Part shown: positions 34,084 to 42,849 of the stretch, piece by piece
How the letters are laid out: the number at the start of each line of letters is the position of its first letter
Position numbering within the stretch: position 1 is the stretch's first letter
Assembly (NCBI RefSeq): GCF_002382885.1
Contig: NZ_NWVL01000029.1
Coordinates: 29,506-93,505, forward strand
Source of the DNA: Streptomyces sp. WZ.A104
GTDB taxonomy: Bacteria > Actinomycetota > Actinomycetes > Streptomycetales > Streptomycetaceae
Reading direction: 5' to 3'
Length of the DNA stretch: 64,000 nucleotides
Position numbers and translations under genes: made by a program
The notes under the pieces: model-generated
Seen by the model: the letters and a program-made list of their open reading frames with translations, nothing else
Told to the model about the DNA's origin: nothing
The model's database searches: none

Positions 34084-34115
34084 GAGGCCGCCCGGCGCCA
34101 CCCTCTCCGCCCCCG

Positions 34116-35393
34116 CTACCCCCCGTACCGCAGATAGCGTCGCCGCTTCGCCCGGAAGGCCGCCAGGTCCTCCTGCCAGGCGCCCGCCACCGCGTCGGTG
34201 TCCGCGCCCGCGTCGATCATCGTGCGGACCCGGGTGCTGCCGGTGAGCTTGTCGATCCAGCGGTCCGGGCGCCAGGCGAAGCCGCTCCACGTCTCCCTCG
34301 CCGTCACCAGCAGGGCGATGCCGGTGCGGACCGGGTCGAAGACCTCCCGGTCCTGCACGTGCACCTGCACCCCGCCCACCGTCTTCCCCGCGAACTTGGA
34401 GAACACCGGCGCGAAGTACGCCTCGCGGAAGGCGACGCCCGGCAGCTCCAGCGCGTTCGCGGCGGCCGCCCAGCGGCGGTCGATGCCCTCCGCGCCCAGC
34501 AGCTCGAACGGCCGTGTGGTGCCCCGGCCCTCGGAGAGGTTGGTGCCCTCGAAGAGACAGGTGCCGGAGTAGACGAGGGCCGTCCCTGGCGTCGGCATGT
34601 TCGGGCTCGGCGGCACCCAGGGCAGCCCGGTGTCGTCGAAGAAGTCCGAGCGCCGCCACCCGGACATCCTCACCACGTCCAGCCGTACGGGATTCTCGTG
34701 CAGGAACTCCGCGTTGAAGAACAGCGCCAGCTCCGCCACCGTCATCCCGTGCGCCTGGGCGATCTCCCGGCGGCCGACGAACGTGGCGAACGCCGGGTCC
34801 AGCACCGGCCCCAGAGCCGCCCGCCCGGTAACCGGGTTCGGCCGGTCCAGCACCACCAGCCGCTTGCCCGCGAGCGCGGCCGCCTCCATGCAGTCGTACA
34901 GCGTCCAGATGTACGTGTAGAAGCGCGCGCCCGCGTCCTGGATGTCGAAGAGCACCGTGTCCACGCCCGAGGCGGTGAAGATGTCCGCGAGCGGCTGCCC
35001 GCTCTTGAGGTACGTGTCGTAGACCGGCAGCCCGGTCGCCGGGTCGTCGTAACGCCCCTCCGAACCGCCCGCCTGAGCGGTGCCCCGGAAGCCGTGCTCG
35101 GGGCCGAAGACGGCGGTCAGGTTCACCCGCGAGTCCGGGTGCATCACATCGACGATGTGCCGGACGTCCGCGGTGACCCCGGTCGGGTTGGTGACGACGC
35201 CGACCCGCTGGCCCCGCAGCAGCCGGTACCCGTCCGCCGCCAGCCGGTCGAAGCCGGTACGGACCCGGCCCCGCCCGGGTCCGGGACGGTGCCCCGGGGC
35301 GGCGGCCGAGGCGGGAGCGGCGCCCGTCGCCGTCGCCGCGAGCGCGCCGACGGCGCCTCCGGCGGCCAGCAGGCCACGTCGGGACAGACTCAT
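34116..35393 (-). CDS. namZ: Exo-beta-N-acetylmuramidase NamZ-like (DUF1343), Tat-exported
   Basis: 425 residues. The twin-arginine signal SRRGLLAAGG with an Ala-rich core ends near residue 31. The DUF1343/GH171 domain follows: RVGVVTNPTGVTADVRHIVDVM, VFGPEHGFRGTAQAG, DTVLFDIQDAGARFYTYIWTL, and SPNMPTPGTALVYSGTCLFEGTNLSEGRGTTRPFE. NamZ enzymes release terminal MurNAc from peptidoglycan fragments for recycling. Being exported, this copy acts on wall fragments outside the membrane. It is monocistronic. Confidence 0.9.
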   Translation of the reverse strand: MSLSRRGLLAAGGAVGALAATATGAAPASAAAPGHRPGPGRGRVRTGFDRLAADGYRLLRGQRVGVVTNPTGVTADVRHIVDVMHPDSRVNLTAVFGPEHGFRGTAQAGGSEGRYDDPATGLPVYDTYLKSGQPLADIFTASGVDTVLFDIQDAGARFYTYIWTLYDCMEAAALAGKRLVVLDRPNPVTGRAALGPVLDPAFATFVGRREIAQAHGMTVAELALFFNAEFLHENPVRLDVVRMSGWRRSDFFDDTGLPWVPPSPNMPTPGTALVYSGTCLFEGTNLSEGRGTTRPFELLGAEGIDRRWAAAANALELPGVAFREAYFAPVFSKFAGKTVGGVQVHVQDREVFDPVRTGIALLVTARETWSGFAWRPDRWIDKLTGSTRVRTMIDAGADTDAVAGAWQEDLAAFRAKRRRYLRYGG

Positions 35394-35553
35394 TGAGCTA
35401 CCTCCATGATCGCGCCCCCGTGATCGAGCCGACTGTCATGCCCACGCACGCTAGCGCGGGCGGGGCCAGCACGGAACGACCCGCGCCGCGCCGGTTCCCG
35501 AGCCCGCACTCCGGGCCCCGGCCATCCCTCCTCCCGGCCCTTCCCCGAGTACA

Positions 35554-35568
35554 TACCGACCGGTTAGT
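35554..35568. promoter_or_regulatory. TACCGAC-CG-GTTAGT dyad upstream of the SDR operon
   Basis: 35554-35568, 60 bp before the SDR start. It matches the TACCGAC-TG-GTCGGCA site (minus strand) at 41450-41465 before the kinase-dehydrogenase operon. A TetR gene is the last gene of the SDR operon. Confidence 0.6.
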
Positions 35569-35627
35569 CTGCCGATGGCCGGCGGGACCGGCCGGACGGG
35601 ACCGGGCGGGAGAGAGGCAGGACGGCG

Positions 35628-36395
35628 ATGGATACGGTGCGGGGCGCGGGCGTGGTGGTCACCGGGGCCGGAGGCGGTATCGGAGCCGCTCTGGCCCGCA
35701 GGTTCGCCGCCGAGGGGGCGCGGGTCGTGGTCAACGACCTCGACCTGGCACGGATCGAGCCGCTGGCGAAGGAGATCGGCGGCTCTGCCGTCGCCGGGGA
35801 CGCCTCGGGCGTCGTGGACGCGGCCCGGGAGGCGCTGGGCGGCACGGTGGACGTCTACTGCGCCAACGCGGGCCTGGCCTCGCCCGGCGACGCGTTCGCC
35901 GACGAGGAGGTCTGGGCGGCGGCCTGGGACGTCAATGTCATGGCCCACGTCCGCGCGGCCAGGGCCCTGCTCCCCGAGTGGCTGGAGCGCGGCGGCGGCC
36001 GCTTCGTCACCACCGCATCCGCCGCCGGGCTGCTGACGATGATCGGCGCGGCTCCCTACAGCGTCACCAAGCACGGGGCGGTCGCCTTCGCCGAATGGCT
36101 CTCGCTGACCTACCGGCACCGGGGGGTCAAGGTCCACGCGATCTGCCCGCAGGGCGTGCGGACCGACATGCTCACCGCCGCGGGTTCGGCCGGCGAGCTG
36201 GTCCTCGCGCCCGGCGCCATCGAGCCGGAGGGCGTTGCCGACGCGCTGTTCGACGCGATGGAGGCAGACCGTTTCCTGGTCCTGCCGCACCCCGAGGTGG
36301 CCGGGTACTACCAGGCCCGAGCCGCCGACCCCGACCGCTGGATGGGCAGCATGAACCGCCTCCAGCAGAAGTGGGAGGAGGCGGGCGGAGCGTGA
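35628..36395 (+). CDS. Short-chain dehydrogenase/reductase
   Basis: 255 residues, classical SDR. The NAD(P) motif T-G-A-G-G-G-I-G is at 12-19, CANAG at about 82, the catalytic Ser in TTASAAG near 132, and Y-S-V-T-K at about 144-148. It oxidises or reduces a hydroxy-acyl or alcohol group, with substrate unassigned. Its TGA overlaps the next GTG (GTGA), so the truncated AMP-ligase gene is translationally coupled. Confidence 0.93.
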   Translation: MDTVRGAGVVVTGAGGGIGAALARRFAAEGARVVVNDLDLARIEPLAKEIGGSAVAGDASGVVDAAREALGGTVDVYCANAGLASPGDAFADEEVWAAAWDVNVMAHVRAARALLPEWLERGGGRFVTTASAAGLLTMIGAAPYSVTKHGAVAFAEWLSLTYRHRGVKVHAICPQGVRTDMLTAAGSAGELVLAPGAIEPEGVADALFDAMEADRFLVLPHPEVAGYYQARAADPDRWMGSMNRLQQKWEEAGGA

Positions 36396-36829
36396 GCGAC
36401 GTGGCCCCCGGCACCTCCCCCTGCGCGGCCAAGCCATGGCTCGCCCTGCTCGGCGAGGTCCAGCGCGCCCCCGTCACCCCGCCCCCGACCGTGCTGCACG
36501 CCTTCCGGCGGCCGTCGACCGGGCCCCGGGCCGCGCGGCCCGCCTCCGGGTTCAAGGTGCGGCCCCGCGAGGTGGAGGACGTCCTCCGCACCCACCCGGC
36601 GGTACGCGAGGCGGCGGTCGTGGGCGCGCCGGACGCGTACCGGGGAGAGACCGTCCGGGCCTGCGTCAGCCCGCGTCCGGAAGCCTCCGTGGAACCCGAC
36701 GAACTCGGTGTGTACTGCAAGGAACGGCTTGCCGTGTACAAGTATCCGCGCGAGCTGGTGATCCTGACCGAGCCGCCGAAGACGGCGAGTGGGAAGATCC
36801 TCAGGCGGGAACTGCGTTCCTCCCGTTAG
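36392..36829 (+). pseudogene. AMP-dependent acyl-CoA ligase with its core deleted
   Basis: 145 codons in one intact frame from a GTG that overlaps the SDR stop. The last 95 residues are a good ANL-family C-terminal domain (GFKVRPREVEDVLRTHP, ending PKTASGKILRRELR with the A10 lysine). The first 40 residues end in TVLHAFR, which resembles the extreme N-terminus of such ligases. About 400 residues with the AMP-binding and adenylation motifs are missing between them. An in-frame internal deletion explains this. The product cannot activate acids. Confidence 0.75.
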
Positions 36830-36878
36830 AACGGCGTCGAAACAGCACACGCACGGTACGAAAGGAAGGTGGCGGCTC

Positions 36879-37472
36879 ATGGCCAAGGCGACGGACCAGA
36901 ACGGCACTCCCGTCCCCCAACGGCTGCTGGCCGCCGCCACCCGGCTCTTCGCCGAGCGCGGGTACGACCGCACCTCGGTCCAGGAGATCGTCGAGGCGGC
37001 GGGCGTCACCAAGGGGGCGCTCTACCACTACTTCGGCTCCAAGGAGGATCTGCTCCAGGAGGTCTACGCCCGGGTGCTGCGGCTCCAGCAGGAGCGCCTG
37101 GACGCCTTCGCGGACGCCGACGCCCCCGTGGAGGAGCGGCTGCGCGACGCGGCGGCCGACGTGGTCGTGACGACCATCGACAACCTGGACGACGCGGCGA
37201 TCTTCTTCCGCTCCATGCACCATCTGAGCCCGGAGAAGAACAAGCAGGTACGGGTGGAGCGCCGCCGCTATCACGAGCGGTTCCGGGCCCTGATCGAGGA
37301 GGGCCAGCGCAGCGGTGTCTTCTCCTCGGCCACCCCCGCCGACCTGGTCGTCGACTACCACTTCGGCTCGGTCCACCACCTCTCCACCTGGTACCGCCCC
37401 GACGGCCCGCTCAGTCGCCAGGAGGTCGCCGACCACCTCGCGGACCTGCTGCTGAGGGCGCTGCGCCCGTAG
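36879..37472 (+). CDS. TetR-family regulator, last gene of the SDR operon
   Basis: 197 residues. HTH at about 12-57 (QRLLAAATRLFAERGYDRTSVQEIVEAAGVTKGALYHYFGSKEDLLQEV). The C-terminal domain contains FFRSMHHLSPEKNKQVRVERRRYHERF. ATG at 36879 after AAAGGAAGG. Because its own operon and the ACAD11-like operon at 39165-41408 carry the same TACCGAC-type dyad, it is the leading candidate to repress both. Confidence 0.88.
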   Translation: MAKATDQNGTPVPQRLLAAATRLFAERGYDRTSVQEIVEAAGVTKGALYHYFGSKEDLLQEVYARVLRLQQERLDAFADADAPVEERLRDAAADVVVTTIDNLDDAAIFFRSMHHLSPEKNKQVRVERRRYHERFRALIEEGQRSGVFSSATPADLVVDYHFGSVHHLSTWYRPDGPLSRQEVADHLADLLLRALRP

Positions 37473-37592
37473 GCCCAGGGCGGCTCGCGGCGGCGACGAT
37501 CCACTGGCCCGTTCCGCGCGGCGGGGTGAGTCTGGATGTATGAGGCATGTCCGGCCTCCCCCGGAGGCGCAGACGTTCACGGGCGAGGGTTG

Positions 37593-37618
37593 GTTCGTTA
37601 ATAGAACGGACTTGTCCG
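37593..37618. promoter_or_regulatory. Two adjacent palindromes upstream of the aminopeptidase
   Basis: GTTC-N7-GAAC at 37593-37607 is followed immediately by CGGAC-TT-GTCCG at 37607-37618. They lie about 145 bp before the start codon in a 291-bp gap. A TTGACG -35-like word at 37629 follows. Confidence 0.35.
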
Positions 37619-37763
37619 GTTTCCGCTCTTGACGGAGTACTGTCATTTCCTTGAGCATCGGTCACGCATCGCGCACAGCCAGCTCCAGGACCCGGCCGGG
37701 CACCGCGCGGCCGGGTACCCCCCGCACGTTCCGTCAGTCCCCAACGGAATCCGGAGCCCGTGA

Positions 37764-39101
37764 ATGAGACCGAACCGCTTCACCCTGCGCAGATCCCCGG
37801 CGGCCATCGCCGCCGTCGCCCTCGCAGCCCTCCTCGCGACCGCCGCGCCCACCGCGCAGGCGGCCGGGGCGACGACACCGGTGGCTGCCGCCGCGGCGGC
37901 CCCCGACATCCCCCTGGCCAACGTCAAGGCCCACCTCTCGCAGTTCTCGACGATCGCCGCGAACAACGGCGGCAACCGCGCCCACGGCCGCCCCGGCTAC
38001 AAGGCGTCCGTCGACTACGTGAAGGCCAAGCTGGATGCGGCCGGATACACCACCACGGTCCAGCAGTTCACCTCCAACGGCGCCACCGGCTACAACCTCA
38101 TAGCCGACTGGCCCGGCGGTGACCCGAACGAGGTCCTGATGGCCGGGGCGCACCTCGACTCCGTCTCCTCGGGCGCCGGGATCAACGACAACGCCTCCGG
38201 ATCGGCGGCCGTGCTGGAGACCGCCCTCGCCGTCTCCCGCGCCGGGTACCAGCCCGACAAGCACCTGCGGTTCGCCTGGTGGGGGGCGGAGGAACTGGGC
38301 CTGGTCGGCTCCCGGTTCTACGTCAACAACCTGCCGTCCGCCGAGCGTTCCAAGCTCTCCGGCTATCTCAACTTCGACATGATCGGCTCGCCCAACGCCG
38401 GCTACTTCGTCTACGACGACGACCCGGTCATCGAGAAGACGTTCAAGGACTACTTCGCGGGCCTGGGCGTCCCCACCGAGATCGAGACCGAGGGCGACGG
38501 CCGTTCCGACCACGCCCCGTTCAAGAGCGCGGGCGTCCCCGTCGGCGGGCTCTTCACCGGCGCCGGATACACCAAGTCCGCCGCCCAGGCCCAGAAGTGG
38601 GGCGGCACCGCGGGGCAGGCCTTCGACCGCTGCTACCACTCGTCCTGCGACAACCTGGGCAACATCAACGACACCGCCCTGGACCGCAACAGCGACGCCG
38701 CCGCCCACGCGATCTGGACCCTGTCCGCGGACTCCACGGGCGAACCGCCCGCGGACGACGTCTACTCCAACCCCACCCGGGTCGCCATCCCGGACGCCGG
38801 ATCGGCCGTGACCTCCTCGATCGCGGTCACCGGACGGACGGGCAACGCCCCGGCCGCACTCCAGGTGGGCGTGGACATCAAGCACACCTGGCGCGGTGAC
38901 CTGGTCATCGACCTGCTGGCCCCGGACGGCACCGCCTACCGGCTGAAGAACGCCAGCGGCGGCGACTCGGCCGACAACGTCGTCGCGACGTACACGGTGA
39001 ACGCCTCCGACAAGGCCGCCAACGGCGAATGGAAGCTCCGCGTCCAGGACGTCGCCCGGTACGACACCGGCTACATCGACGGCTGGAAGCTCACCTTCTG
39101 A
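37764..39101 (+). CDS. Secreted M28 zinc aminopeptidase with P/Homo B domain
   Basis: 445 residues. The signal peptide ends near AQAA at about 34. The M28 domain, similar to the S. griseus aminopeptidase, carries the co-catalytic zinc ligands in GAHLDSV, NDNASGSAA, WGAEELGLVGS (Glu), NFDMIGSPN and CYHSSCDN. The C-terminal about 120 residues are a P/proprotein-convertase domain (VYSNPTRVAIPDAGSAV to WRGDLVIDLLAPDG and VQDVARYDTGYIDGWKLTF). It removes N-terminal hydrophobic residues from extracellular peptides. A strong terminator follows. Confidence 0.94.
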   Translation: MRPNRFTLRRSPAAIAAVALAALLATAAPTAQAAGATTPVAAAAAAPDIPLANVKAHLSQFSTIAANNGGNRAHGRPGYKASVDYVKAKLDAAGYTTTVQQFTSNGATGYNLIADWPGGDPNEVLMAGAHLDSVSSGAGINDNASGSAAVLETALAVSRAGYQPDKHLRFAWWGAEELGLVGSRFYVNNLPSAERSKLSGYLNFDMIGSPNAGYFVYDDDPVIEKTFKDYFAGLGVPTEIETEGDGRSDHAPFKSAGVPVGGLFTGAGYTKSAAQAQKWGGTAGQAFDRCYHSSCDNLGNINDTALDRNSDAAAHAIWTLSADSTGEPPADDVYSNPTRVAIPDAGSAVTSSIAVTGRTGNAPAALQVGVDIKHTWRGDLVIDLLAPDGTAYRLKNASGGDSADNVVATYTVNASDKAANGEWKLRVQDVARYDTGYIDGWKLTF

Positions 39102-39113
39102 CCCTCGGGCAGT

Positions 39114-39161
39114 CCGGGTGCGGCCCCCTCCCGCAGTCCTGCGGGAGGGGGCCGCACCCGG
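39114..39161. terminator. Bidirectional terminator, 22-bp perfect stem, 4-nt loop
   Basis: Arms 39114-39135 and 39140-39161 are fully complementary around GTCC. It lies between the convergent aminopeptidase and acyl-CoA dehydrogenase genes. Confidence 0.93.
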
Positions 39162-39164
39162 CTC

Positions 39165-40379
39165 TCAGACGTACCGCTTGATCTCCCGCCGGGCCAGCGA
39201 CCGCTGGTGCACCTCGTCCGGCCCGTCCGCCAGCCGAAGCGTCCGCGCCGCCGCCCACAGCTCCGCCAGCGGGAAGTCCTGACTGACCCCGCCCGCCCCG
39301 TGCAGCTGTACCGCGGAGTCCAGGATGTCCACGACCGCGCGCGGGGTGGCGATCTTGATGGCCTGGATCTCGGTGTGCGCGCCCTTGTTGCCCACCGTGT
39401 CCATCAGCCAGGCCGTCTTCAGCACCAGCAGCCGCAGCTGCTCCACCGTCACCCGGGCGTCCGCGATCCAGTTCTGCACGACGCCCTGCTGGGCCAGCGG
39501 CCTGCCGAACGCCGTACGTTCCACCGCGCGCCGGCACATCAGCTCGATGGCCCGCTCCGCCATCCCGATCAGCCGCATGCAGTGGTGGATGCGCCCCGGA
39601 CCCAGCCGCGCCTGCGCGATGGCGAAGCCGCCGCCCTCCTCGCCGATCAGGTTCGCGGCGGGCACCCGTACGTCGCGGAAGACCACCTCGGCATGACCGC
39701 CGTGGGAGTGGTCCTCGTAGCCGTACACCCGCATGGCGCGCCGCACTTCGAGGCCCGGGGTGTCGCGGGGGACCAGGATCATCGACTGCTGGCGGCGGAT
39801 GTCGTCGCCGTCCGGGTCGGTCTTGCCCATCACGATGAAGACCGCGCAGTCCGGGTTCATCGCCCCGGAGATGTACCACTTGCGCCCGTTGATGACGTAG
39901 TCACCGCCTTCCCGGATCATCCGGGTCTCGATGTTCGTCGCGTCCGAGGACGCCACCTCCGGCTCCGTCATCGCGAACGCGGAACGGATCTCCCCGGCGA
40001 GCAGCGGCTCCAGCCACTGCTTCCGCTGCTCGTCGGTGCCGAACTGGAGGAGCACCTCCATGTTCCCGGTGTCCGGCGCCGCGCAGTTCAGCGCGGTCGG
40101 CGCGAGATGCGGGGAGCGCCCGGTGATCTCCGCGAGCGGCGCGTACTGGAGGTTCGTCAGCCCCGCCCCGTACTCCGCGTCCGGCAGGAAGAGGTTCCAC
40201 AGCCCCTGCCGCCGGGCCTCGGCCTTCAGCTCGCCCACCACCGCCGGGGTGTCCCACGGCGAGGCCAGCAGCGCCCGCTGCTCCTCGGCGACCTGCTCCG
40301 CCGGATACACGTGCTCGTCCATGAAGGCGAGCAGCCGGGAACGCAGCTCCTCGGTACGGGCGTCGAATGCGAAGTCCAT
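39165..40379 (-). CDS. ACAD11-like acyl-CoA dehydrogenase
   Basis: 404 residues. Compared with ordinary acyl-CoA dehydrogenases it has the ACAD10/11 pattern: SGAMNPDCAVFIVMGKT, then YGYEDHSHGGHAEVVF, LGPGRIHHCMR, SQDFPLAELWAAARTLRLADGPDEVH. In this family the flavin enzyme works with a kinase-like partner on 4-hydroxyacyl-CoA substrates. The partner lies 6 bp upstream here as a separate gene. Stop 3 bp from the shared terminator. ATG at 40379. Confidence 0.92.
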   Translation of the reverse strand: MDFAFDARTEELRSRLLAFMDEHVYPAEQVAEEQRALLASPWDTPAVVGELKAEARRQGLWNLFLPDAEYGAGLTNLQYAPLAEITGRSPHLAPTALNCAAPDTGNMEVLLQFGTDEQRKQWLEPLLAGEIRSAFAMTEPEVASSDATNIETRMIREGGDYVINGRKWYISGAMNPDCAVFIVMGKTDPDGDDIRRQQSMILVPRDTPGLEVRRAMRVYGYEDHSHGGHAEVVFRDVRVPAANLIGEEGGGFAIAQARLGPGRIHHCMRLIGMAERAIELMCRRAVERTAFGRPLAQQGVVQNWIADARVTVEQLRLLVLKTAWLMDTVGNKGAHTEIQAIKIATPRAVVDILDSAVQLHGAGGVSQDFPLAELWAAARTLRLADGPDEVHQRSLARREIKRYV

Positions 40380-40385
40380 GGGTGT

Positions 40386-41408
40386 TCAGCCTTCCTGGAG
40401 GGTGGTGAGGCCGTGCTCGATGAAGACGGGGACGAGATCGCCGATCCGGTCGAAGCCCGCGCCGACGGTCTGGCCGAGGGTGTAGCGGTAGTGGATGCCC
40501 TCCAGGATCACGGCGAGCTTGAACCACGCGAACGCCGTGTACCAGGCGATGGCGGAGGTGTCCCGGCCCGATCGGGCTGCGTAGCGCTCGATCAGCTCGG
40601 CGGGGGCCGGGTGCCCGGCCGCGCCGCTGGTGGTGGAGACCGGGGAGCCGGCCAGACCGAGATCGGAGCTGTACATCACGAGCAGCCCGAGGTCGGTCAG
40701 CGGATCGCCCAGCGTGGACATCTCCCAGTCAAGAACGGCCTTGATCCGGTCGTCGGAGCCCAGCAGCACGTTGTCCAGCCGGTAGTCGCCGTGGACGACG
40801 GCGGGGGCGGGGGAGGAGGGCAGCGCGCGGCCGAGGGAGGCGTGCAGCTCGTCGATGCCCGCCAGATCACGGTTGCGGGAGGCGTCCAGCTGCTTGCCCC
40901 AGCGCCGCAGCTGCCGGTCCAGGAAGCCGTCCGGCCGCCCGAAGTCACCGAGCCCCACGGCCCCCGGCTCCACCGCGTGCAGATCGACCAGGGTGTCGAC
41001 GAGCCCGAGGACCGCGGCCCGGGTGCGCTCGGGGCCCAGCGGGGCGAGCTGCTCGGCGGTGCGGTACGGGGTGCCTTCCACGTACTCCATGACGTAGAAC
41101 GGCGCACCGAGCACCGTCTCGTCCTCGCAGAGCAGCACCGGCTCCGGCACCGGGACGGCGGTGGGGTGCAGGGCGCTGATCACCCGGTGCTCGCGCTTCA
41201 TGTCGTGCGCGGTGGCCAGGACGTGCCCGAGCGGAGGCCTGCGCACCACCCACCGGCCCGTCCCGTCGCCGACGACGTACGTGAGGTTCGAGCGGCCGCC
41301 CTCGATCAGCCGCGCTTCGAGGGGCCCGCTCACCAGCCCGGGGCGCTCGCGGTCGAGGTGTCCGCGCAGCTGCTCGGGGTCGATGCCTGGTGGGGGGACG
41401 GGACTCAT
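40386..41408 (-). CDS. APH-fold kinase, ACAD10/11 partner type
   Basis: 340 residues. The aminoglycoside-phosphotransferase fold has RSNLTYVV, HGDYRLDNVLLG at about 204 (catalytic loop) and VLDWEMSTLGDPLTDLG (metal site). These features match the kinase domain that is fused to the dehydrogenase in animal ACAD10/11 and that phosphorylates the 4-hydroxy group of acyl-CoAs. It precedes the dehydrogenase by 6 bp in the same order as the fused proteins. ATG at 41408; the TACCGAC-type dyad lies 40 bp upstream. Confidence 0.9.
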   Translation of the reverse strand: MSPVPPPGIDPEQLRGHLDRERPGLVSGPLEARLIEGGRSNLTYVVGDGTGRWVVRRPPLGHVLATAHDMKREHRVISALHPTAVPVPEPVLLCEDETVLGAPFYVMEYVEGTPYRTAEQLAPLGPERTRAAVLGLVDTLVDLHAVEPGAVGLGDFGRPDGFLDRQLRRWGKQLDASRNRDLAGIDELHASLGRALPSSPAPAVVHGDYRLDNVLLGSDDRIKAVLDWEMSTLGDPLTDLGLLVMYSSDLGLAGSPVSTTSGAAGHPAPAELIERYAARSGRDTSAIAWYTAFAWFKLAVILEGIHYRYTLGQTVGAGFDRIGDLVPVFIEHGLTTLQEG

Positions 41409-41449
41409 GGGGCGCACCTCCGGGGCGACAGAACGAACGCCCACCATGA

Positions 41450-41465
41450 TGCCGACCAGTCGGTA
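41450..41465. promoter_or_regulatory. TGCCGAC-CA-GTCGGTA dyad upstream of the kinase-dehydrogenase operon
   Basis: Read on the minus strand it is TACCGAC-TG-GTCGGCA, the closest match in the window to the site at 35554-35568. It lies between this operon and the divergent quinone oxidoreductase gene, 112 bp from the latter start. Confidence 0.6.
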
Positions 41466-41576
41466 TGTCGTCCAGTGCCTGCGGCGCCGGTTATCGGGGA
41501 GGGTTCGCTTCCGCCGCTCCCCGTGGGGGCGCGGCCCTGAGTTGCGCCATCGCTGACCTGCGCGGAAGGTCGAGGG

Positions 41577-42512
41577 ATGAAGGCGATCAGCTACAACGCG
41601 TACGGCTCGGCCGACGTCCTGGAGTACGGCGAGCGGCCCGACCCCAAGGTCGGCCCCGACTCGGTCCTGGTGAAGGTGCGGGCCGCCGCCGTCAACCCGG
41701 TCGACTGGAAGGCCCGCGAGGGCTACCTCCAAGGCGCCCTCGAAGCCGTCTTCCCGGTGATCCCCGGCTGGGACGTCTCCGGGGTCGTCGTGCAACCCGG
41801 CGTCGCCGTCGACGAGTTCGCGGTGGGCGACGAGGTCATCGGCTACGTACGCGAGGACTTCCTCTCGCGCGGCACGTTCGCCGAGTACGTCGCCGCCCCC
41901 GTGCGCACCCTCGCCCGCAAGCCGCTGAGCCTGAGCTTCGAGGAGGCCGCGGGCCTGCCGCTGGCCGGGCTGACCGCGTACCAGGTGCTGCACCGCACCC
42001 TGAAGGTCCGCGACGGCGACACCGTTCTGGTCCACGCGGCGGCGGGCGGCGTCGGATCGCTCGCCGTCCAGATCGCCCGGCACACCGGCTGCCGGGTCAT
42101 CGGCACCGCGAGCCCCCGCAACCACGACCATCTGCGCAGCCTCGGCGCGGAGCCGGTGGAGTACGGCGAGGGGCTCGTCGACCGGCTGCGGGAGCTGGTC
42201 CCCGAGGGCTTCGACGCCGCCTTCGACACGGTGGGCGGCGACGCGCTGCGCGCCTCCGCCGACACCCTCGCCCCCGGCGGGCGGCTCGCCTCCGTCGCGG
42301 ACAGCGAGGTCTTCTCCTACGGTGGCCGCTACGCCTTCGTCCGCCCCGACGCGAACGATCTGGCCCAGGTCGCGGAGCTGGCCGAACAGGGCATCGTCAC
42401 CGTCCACGTGGACCGGGTGTTCCCGCTGGAGCAGGCCGCCGAGGCGTACCGGCTCAACGAGGAGGGGCGGACCCGGGGGAAGATCGTGGTGACGGTGGAC
42501 TGGGAGGCCTGA
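41577..42512 (+). CDS. NADP-dependent quinone-oxidoreductase-type MDR
   Basis: 311 residues, zinc-free medium-chain dehydrogenase: VRAAAVNPVDWKAREGYL at the substrate side, then TVLVHAAAGGVGSLAVQIARHTGCRVIGTAS for NADP binding (A-A-x-G-G-V-G). Such enzymes reduce quinones or enones. ATG at 41577. It shares the intergenic region with the ACAD11-like operon, so one dyad may serve both. Confidence 0.92.
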   Translation: MKAISYNAYGSADVLEYGERPDPKVGPDSVLVKVRAAAVNPVDWKAREGYLQGALEAVFPVIPGWDVSGVVVQPGVAVDEFAVGDEVIGYVREDFLSRGTFAEYVAAPVRTLARKPLSLSFEEAAGLPLAGLTAYQVLHRTLKVRDGDTVLVHAAAGGVGSLAVQIARHTGCRVIGTASPRNHDHLRSLGAEPVEYGEGLVDRLRELVPEGFDAAFDTVGGDALRASADTLAPGGRLASVADSEVFSYGGRYAFVRPDANDLAQVAELAEQGIVTVHVDRVFPLEQAAEAYRLNEEGRTRGKIVVTVDWEA

Positions 42513-42534
42513 GGCTTCCCCGGGCCCAGGAGCC

Positions 42535-42849
42535 TCAGAACAGCATCGCCGCCGCGAACCCCGCCAGCGCCACCGTGCACAGCGCCGTCAGCAGCGCCCC
42601 GCTGGACGCGAGCGGCTCCGGACGCGCCACGCCCATGTGCACCACCCTGCGGTGCGCCACCACCAGCAACCCCAGCCAGGCCAGCGCGCTGAGCGCCACC
42701 GCGACCAGCGCGGCCGGGGTCGCACCGCTGTGCGAGGCCTGCCGCACGGCGAGCAGCGCGACCACGGTGGCGGACAGCGTGGTACGCCGCCAGGCCAGCC
42801 GGGTCCGCTCGGGCTGGAGCCCCGGGTCCCGGTCGCCTGCCGCCGTCAC
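42535..42849 (-). CDS. DUF202 small membrane protein (second of a pair)
   Basis: 104 residues with three transmembrane helices after the DUF202 start pattern GLQPERTRLAWRRTTLSA. GTG start at 42849 overlaps the upstream TGA (GTGA). The DUF202 family has no known function; pairs are common in actinobacteria. Confidence 0.85.
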   Translation of the reverse strand: MTAAGDRDPGLQPERTRLAWRRTTLSATVVALLAVRQASHSGATPAALVAVALSALAWLGLLVVAHRRVVHMGVARPEPLASSGALLTALCTVALAGFAAAMLF

